A stretch of DNA of 64,000 bases from Antilocapra americana (Eukaryota > Chordata > Mammalia > Artiodactyla > Antilocapridae), in NCBI GenBank assembly GCA_007570785.1, contig ML664159.1:4183487-4247486 (forward strand). Direction: 5' to 3'. Positions 58,253-64,000 of this stretch are shown here, in pieces. The stretch's first letter is position 1; every line of letters starts with the position of its first letter. The notes below the pieces were generated by a model, which ran no database searches, was not told the origin of the DNA, and saw only the letters and a program-made list of their open reading frames with translations. The translations under genes were made by a program, and so were the position numbers.

Positions 58253-59539
58253 TGAAGCATCGTTGTCTGACAGATAATGATGGCAGGGAGGAAGGGGTTG
58301 GCATGTCTTGTTTCTGTTTAGCATTTTGTTTCTTACTACTTTCTTCCATGTTTTCTATTTACCTAATTTTCTCCCAGATGCAATGCTTCCTCAGGCTGCC
58401 TCTTCTGGTTCCCCTCATTTTCAAGCCCCTTTGCTCTAGCTAGTGCTCTGGTAACACCAGCTCCTAGGCCTGTGTTCACTATTTTGGCATTTTAGTGTTG
58501 CACTTTTTTTTTTCCTGGGGATGATTTTTGTTTTTATTTCCATTTATGTATTAAACTTAAAGCTATTATCAGGGGCGATGACAAGGGGAGGTGTCTTGGA
58601 AAACTTTTGCCTCAGAAGAGAAATTTATAATGAAAACTGTCAGAAATCAGTGTTCAATAGCCCTTGAACCCTATTCAGTCCTCTTGCAGTCCTCCTAGAG
58701 TCATCAGAATGGTCAGCAGAATTGGGTACAAAACATCTCAGAGTTCAGTGTGAATATCTACTCAGAGACTTAGAGAAAATCATTGCTTATAATGTCATGC
58801 TTAGTTCGATTTTATAATGAACTTCAGGAAATAGTACTTTTTATTTGATAAAAAATCATATACAAATTAAAGACTTTCTGATGTGACCCCAGTATGTATC
58901 TGTTAACACAGTAGGGTTGAAGGAGTGGAGGTGAGTGGTTATTAGGTGGTGATGTTGCTTCTGACTTGTTTTATTAATGATGTCCTAAAGTGCAGACAGT
59001 TGACTCCGAGTTCTCTGTTATATCAAAGGTAGCTGACTCCCTATTTTTCTACCTCTTATGTTTTTAACTTCTGGATAATATAGTGAGTTGTAGCTCTTAT
59101 TGAAATACTCAATGGGGGTTAAAATATTTTCTTTCTAGAGTGTTTTTAAAAAAGTCAAGGGACTGACAGTAACATACATTTTTATTGTTACAATTGTAAA
59201 AGTGTACAGGAGATAGAATATTGTCATGTGATTACAGTATAGCTATTATTGTTTTTTATTAGCAATCTATAAAAATAATGCTATCCTTTCCTCTTGGGAG
59301 AGGGCTTCAGATCTGAATATATTGGGTTGAGCTAAATGAAAAATTGTCACTTTTTTTAAAGGTCAGAATGGTTTTGGGGGTTGTTTCTGACTTGAAAGAA
59401 GGACTGCTGTGCCGTGTTTCCTTGGGCAGAGAATAAAGTGAATTATCCTGATCAGTATGATACTTCTAAAGCTTCCCTTGTTCTCTTTTCTGAAAAGTCA
59501 AATAACTGGAGATACTTAGGAGTTAAAGAACATGACCTA
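58253..59539. other. Unassigned DNA
   Basis: Possibly old L1 up to about 58500. The rest is not recognised. A TATTGGGTTGAGCTAAATG at about 59319 resembles a mariner end but no partner end was found. Confidence 0.4.
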
Positions 59540-59668
59540 GGTCGGTGCCCCTCCATCTTTAATGTGCATATGAATCTCCTGTAGAAACTGTTTAAACTCT
59601 GGGTCTGGGGTAGGGCTTAAGAGTCTGCATTTAGCAAGCTCCCAAGTGAGGCTAATGCTGCTGGCCCA
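59540..59668 (+). mobile_element. MER20 (hAT-Charlie) fragment
   Basis: AATGTGCATATGAATCTCCT, CTCTGGGTCTGGGGTAGGG and AAGTGAGGCTAATGCTGCTG follow the MER20 consensus order. Ends are decayed. Confidence 0.8.
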
Positions 59669-61127
59669 GCAAACACCAGAAAGAAAAGTACATTGAAAGG
59701 CATCGACTTGAAAAACAAGTGGGCAGGGAACAAGGCCCTTCAATCAGATGAAGTATGTAGATGTATGCCCCATATAGTCATGAGTATGATTCTGCAACCT
59801 ATGGATGATTGGGAGAGACAGACACTCCATGGGTTTACACAGGGCCAAAATTTCATCATCTTACTACTCTGTGAGAGTCGCAGAGGGCCAATTTTTTTTT
59901 CTTTATTTGGGTTCTGGATATTAAGTTGTATATTTCAGAGCTAGAGCTTGGCACCAGAACTAATAATACCTTGTTCAGCTCTAGGTGGAAGGTTAAATAA
60001 GTGATGATAAATCTTTTAGTAAAATGGGTTATAAGTATTTACAACTTTAAGTGGGATTTGCTTTCTATTAATAGTTGAATAGCCAAAGAACTCTGGAGCC
60101 ATACCTGTGGGTTTTTTCTCCCCACAGAGGTTTCATTTATGTTTCTTATATTGTATAACATTTGAGAGTGATGACCTACTTGTCCTTGTGGTCAGGCAAC
60201 ACAGTCTGGCCATTTTAAGTGTTGAAAAGCAACTGTCATTAATAGCTTGTTTAGCCCATCAGTGGTTTGTAGACTGTAGTTGCTGCTTGCCAGAAATGTA
60301 GGCAGGCCCATTGCTATTACAGTCTCACTGATAGTACTACATTCTGGTAAAAGCCCTGTTCTCTCTGTTTTAGGCTCTTTTGCATAGAACTTGTAAATAA
60401 ATTGTCTGTATTTCAGTTCACAGTTTAATAATTTTATTTAACAGAACACAGTTAATACATTATTATCATACTTTTGAGGATGCAGGCAGAGGTTTTGAAA
60501 CCTCTTCTAAAGCAGAGGTTATGAACCCTGCTCATCCTTTGTCTGTTACATTTTAAAATATGTCTTATTTTAATGTTTCACCACTGTGTTTTGAAAACAT
60601 TTTTGATATTTGTCTAAATGAGTTTGAGAACATAATTATCTCACAATGCACTGATGTTACTCATACACCGTATATATTTATTAAACACTGATGAAAAATA
60701 TCTATTACCTCATATACTATTTAAAAGACTTCAGTGTAGTAAATCCCTCTCCTCCCAGCATTTTAATTTTTTTTTTCATCTAAGCCAATATATATTTGAG
60801 GCTTAGGGTAATTGTGTGTTAAAACAGATGCTTTCCTTAAACTGTGATTGTGAGATAAAACAGCATGAAGTTTTTCTTCTTTCTGGAAGATCAATTCCAT
60901 AAAATTTTCTCTCTCTCCTTTTAACAAATAAGTGTGTCCTATGAATATATGCAAATTAAAATACCTTTAAATATGGACTAAATGTTAATATCATGTTATT
61001 ATCATGATATCTTACTTTACAAGTCCTAAATCTGGGAACCAGCTCACATTTCGGTCAGAAGCAATACCTTACCAGTGATCCATTTCTCTGAAACATTTTG
61101 ATCGGTTAAAAGTTTATTAAAAATTGT
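59669..61127. other. Unassigned DNA
   Basis: No repeats recognised; mixed-complexity text at 59690-59880 and 60100-60420. Confidence 0.35.
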
Positions 61128-61289
61128 GGTGCAGCGAGATTTCCCGGGGGGGGAGGGAAGAGGGAGGGGGGTTCCGGAGGGGAAGCATATGTAAACCCAT
61201 GGTGATATCATGACAATGTATGGCAAAAACAATTAAAAAAAATAATAATAAAAATTAAAAAATAAATAAATAAATAAAAATAAAAGAAA
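61128..61289 (+). mobile_element. Ruminant L1 3' end stub
   Basis: GGTGCAGCGAGATTTCCCGG to ATGGCAAAAACAATT, then an A-rich tail of (AAAT)n units (61240-61290). AAAAATTGT lies at 61119-61127 and 61290-61298. Only the last part of the 3' UTR is present. Confidence 0.9.
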
Positions 61290-61741
61290 AAAAATTGTTT
61301 CTAAAGTAAATGATTAAAAAATATTATCTGATCATCCAAACAGCGTGAACTTGAGCCCTTTCTCTGAGTCTACCTTGAGCCTACCCTTACTATGTCTCCT
61401 CTCTTCCAAAGAAAAATCTGTCGGTTGTTGTTGCACTTTTAAGACACAGTGGTTTTGTGGAAAATGGTAGCCAGTTAGCTTAAATAATAATAATAAAAAA
61501 AGAACAGATGACAATATGTCATGTAATTTTAATGATACTGCTAGTAGTCTCAGATTTGTATTTAACCTAGATAAAATTTCTTTTCTGACCTTTATGCATG
61601 TGTGCTTATTAAAGCTTTCTTAAGTAGAACCAAATATTTTAAGTGCATTAAATAACCCCTGCTTCCCATTATTCAAGAGTCTGAAAGTCAGGCTTTTCTT
61701 AAACCACAAGAGTAACTGAATATTGTATTCGGGTATTTTTA

Positions 61742-62054
61742 TTTTATTTTACATTTTAATAATTACAATTTTATTTTATTTTATTTATTTTTAGCTACAC
61801 TGGGTCTTCATGGCTGCGCAGGCTTTTCTCTTGTTGCAGAGAGCAGAGACTACTCTCTAGTTGCTGTGTGTGGGCTTCTCACTGCAGTGGCTTCTCTTGT
61901 TGCAGAGCATGAGCCCTAGAGCACAGGTTCAGCAGTTATGATAGGTGGGCTTGGTTGCTCCTCAGCATGTGGAGTCTTCCTGGATCAGGGATCGAACCCA
62001 TGTCTCCAGCATTGGCAGGTGGCTTCTCTACCACTGAGCCACCAGGGAAGTCCA
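61742..62054 (-). mobile_element. CHR-type cetartiodactyl SINE, antisense
   Basis: CACTGGGTCTTCATGGCTGC, GTGGCTTCTCTTGTTGCAG, GGATCGAACCCATGTCTCC and ACCACTGAGCCACCAGGGAA. A perfect 16-base duplication, TATTCGGGTATTTTTA, lies at 61726-61741 and 62055-62070. The well-kept duplication suggests a not very old insertion. Confidence 0.93.
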
Positions 62055-62070
62055 TATTCGGGTATTTTTA

Positions 62071-62659
62071 ATATTTTATTTCTAGAAACCATAGTTTCTG
62101 TCTCACTGTAGAGAACCCTACAAGATACCTGTTAGTTATTTAATGCTTTTTCAGGATCTAAGGTCTGTAACTGTAGAAAGAGAACTAACAGCAGAGGTAA
62201 CAGGGTTGCTTTTTATTTCTCCAGTCAAAGCATTAGGAATTAAGATGGAGAATGCCTTTGCCACAGTGGTATTTTTGGCCACACTCATTACCATTTGTCA
62301 AATATTCATAGCATCTTTATTTAATTTTGACATACATAGCCTGTTTATTTTAGGAAGAGCACAACATGAGGAGTTAGAATGTGATTTTACTGTGTGACCT
62401 CCAGCAATACACACAAGCTCTCTGTTTCACTTATTTCATTTTTTTTCCAGATTCATAGGATATTGAAAGTGCAAAAATTTGTAGATGTGTAAGACTTTAT
62501 CCAAGTGATCATTTATTTTATAGAGAAAGAAGAAACTCTTAACAGTTCTGGTTATATAGATAACTTCAAATTGCTAAAATCAATATTTCAGTTCTAATAA
62601 ACTCACAGTGAGTTGTGAGAAAATTTTGTCCTTTATCTGTTCACATCCTCTCCCTTTAA
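62071..62659. other. Unassigned DNA
   Basis: Nothing recognised. An 84-codon frame at 62143-62397 lacks a known domain or exon context. Confidence 0.4.
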
Positions 62660-62980
62660 AAATTATTATATATTTTTAAAAAGTATAAATTTTTTATTTT
62701 TAAAAAGTAATACATGTTTATTATAATGGGTCAAAAACTGATAGGTATATAAATAGAAAATGCCTTTATCTTCTATCTGCCACCAATCTAGTATTAATGG
62801 TTTAGTACCCTTCCTTCTGTACCTTGCTCTATTTCCAGTTGTACATATGCATATATTACTTAAATTTTTGCTTATTTATAAAATAGAATCATACTGTATA
62901 TGATATTTTACAACTTGCACTTTTTATTTATTCAGTGCTGGATACAGTGTGCATATACATACACACACACATAAATCTGG
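62660..62980. mobile_element. Probable old L1-type fragment, family uncertain
   Basis: AAAAAGTAATACATGTTTAT, TAAAATAGAATCATACTGTA and ATGATATTTTACAACTTGCA series resembles the antisense L1M 3' region. A short CA tract follows at 62960. Confidence 0.4.
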
Positions 62981-63704
62981 TTTTTGCTAGAAATGTCAAA
63001 ATTTTGGAAGTTAATACGGTTACCATTTTATTTAATGCATTCATAGGGGAAGTTCAAAGACTATAAAATTTGTATCTTAATGAGTCAGTACAGATTTACT
63101 TCTTTTTCCACTTTTGATTACCTTGATTATAGTATATGAAAGAACAGGCTTATGGTAAAATTTATAGTTATCAATAGAGAAAGGAATGGGTAACTTGTAA
63201 TATTTAATATTTGTAAAAATAAATAGTAAAGATAATTAGATTAGAAGAGGGCCATGTAACATCTTTAAATGTGTTTCAGGTTTATTTTAGACTAGTAATT
63301 TTTTAACTGAAATTCTGGCATAACTGTGTTTACATTTATTGCAATCTTCAGTCTTGATTTTACCATTTTATATACTATAGTTTATTTCTATGTTGAGTCT
63401 GTCTTTTGACTGAATATTTAGCTTTGTCCTTGCAGATATTGAGTAAGTTTTTACTGAATTGTTCTGAAATTGAAAGAAAAGCACATTGATATGTTCTTTG
63501 GGAAAGTTATCACAATTATTTGTTTTAAAGTCCTTTGTACCCACAGAGTGAATGGTAAAACCAGATGCTGAAAGCTTGAGTTTACAGTAAAATCACTAGT
63601 GATTTTTCTCCATAACCTATATCGATCAGCTTTTTAACTGAGCATATATGAATATTACTACTCAGGAAAAAATTAATTTTTCCTTAGTGGTTTTGTTTTT
63701 GTTT
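62981..63704. other. Unassigned AT-rich DNA
   Basis: No family recognised. Confidence 0.4.
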
Positions 63705-63870
63705 GGAAAGGCAGCAGAGTGCTGGAAAAGCACTAGGTTATGATTGGGTAAACTGACTCCTGGCCTTTGCTCTTACCTTTAGAGGATTCAGTTTGGTTAT
63801 ATGTAAAGTAAGGAGGATGAACTAGATGTTTTCTAAGGTGCTTTCTAGCCTAAAATACATTATTCTAGAA
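63705..63870 (+). mobile_element. MIR-family SINE
   Basis: GGCAGCAGAGTGCTGGAAAA, GACTCCTGGCCTTTGCTCTT, and TATGTAAAGTAAGGAGGATG followed by AACTAGATGTTTTCTAAGG fit the MIRb-type consensus in sense orientation. Confidence 0.65.
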
Positions 63871-64000
63871 AGACAAATCTTTGTATGCTTAGCATATAAA
63901 CTCTTATATCCTTAAGTTACTACTTTAAATTACTAACTTAATAGAGATTATCAAAATGTACCAAGCTGTGGATTATTACACTAAAGAATCAAACAATTTT

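Noticed and set aside
59319..59345. Possible mariner terminus
   Set aside because: Resembles a mariner end for about 10 bases, but no opposite inverted end or TA duplication was found.

Overview
The window is nuclear DNA from a ruminant, most likely a bovid. The evidence is its set of mobile elements: BovB (RTE-type LINE), Bov-tA and Bov-A/Bov-A2 SINEs, ruminant L1 with the typical G-rich 3' UTR, and the older cetartiodactyl CHR-type SINE. Older mammal-wide repeats (L1M, L2, MIR, MLT1, Tigger, hAT-Charlie) lie underneath. The DNA is AT-rich and CpG-poor, and I saw no CpG island.

I find no protein-coding gene I can support. The open reading frames are short and either chance frames or pieces of retrotransposon proteins. 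The only genic hint is a 37-base candidate exon at 52496-52532 (plus strand) with good splice signals; the window could therefore be intronic or intergenic. There is no convincing tRNA, rRNA, CRISPR array, origin or prokaryotic feature.

Layout. 1-2900: a BovB edge fragment, a Charlie-type and a MER2-like DNA transposon. 2910-5790: one old antisense L1M 3' UTR split by three younger insertions (ruminant L1, BovB, Bov-A). 5800-11100: mostly unassigned, with a full Bov-A2 dimer and a conserved-element candidate at 9020-9690. 11130-20340: a large block of old antisense L1, interrupted by a Tigger transposase relic, a second L1, a tiny mariner MITE, SINEs and simple repeats. 20380-26620: BovB copies on both strands, an MLT1 LTR, and a ruminant L1 with a 5' inversion. 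26620-31700: mostly unassigned, with a regulatory-element candidate at 28430-29110. 31703-34606: a 2.9 kb hAT-Charlie element holding three nested retroposons. 34600-44700: L2, MIR, SINE and L1 fragments in unassigned DNA. 44760-45420: another conserved-element candidate. 45530-49960: a dense retroposon cluster. 49960-55470: mostly unassigned, with the candidate exon. 55476-62054: SINEs, BovB, L1 and MER20 fragments. The remainder is unassigned apart from an L1-like piece and a terminal MIR.

Repeat family names come from memory of consensus sequences, not from a database search. Boundaries without target-site duplications are accurate to about 10-30 bases. No novel multi-gene system is visible. 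The items most worth checking are the three unexplained high-complexity segments, the candidate exon, and several unusual retroposon insertion products.
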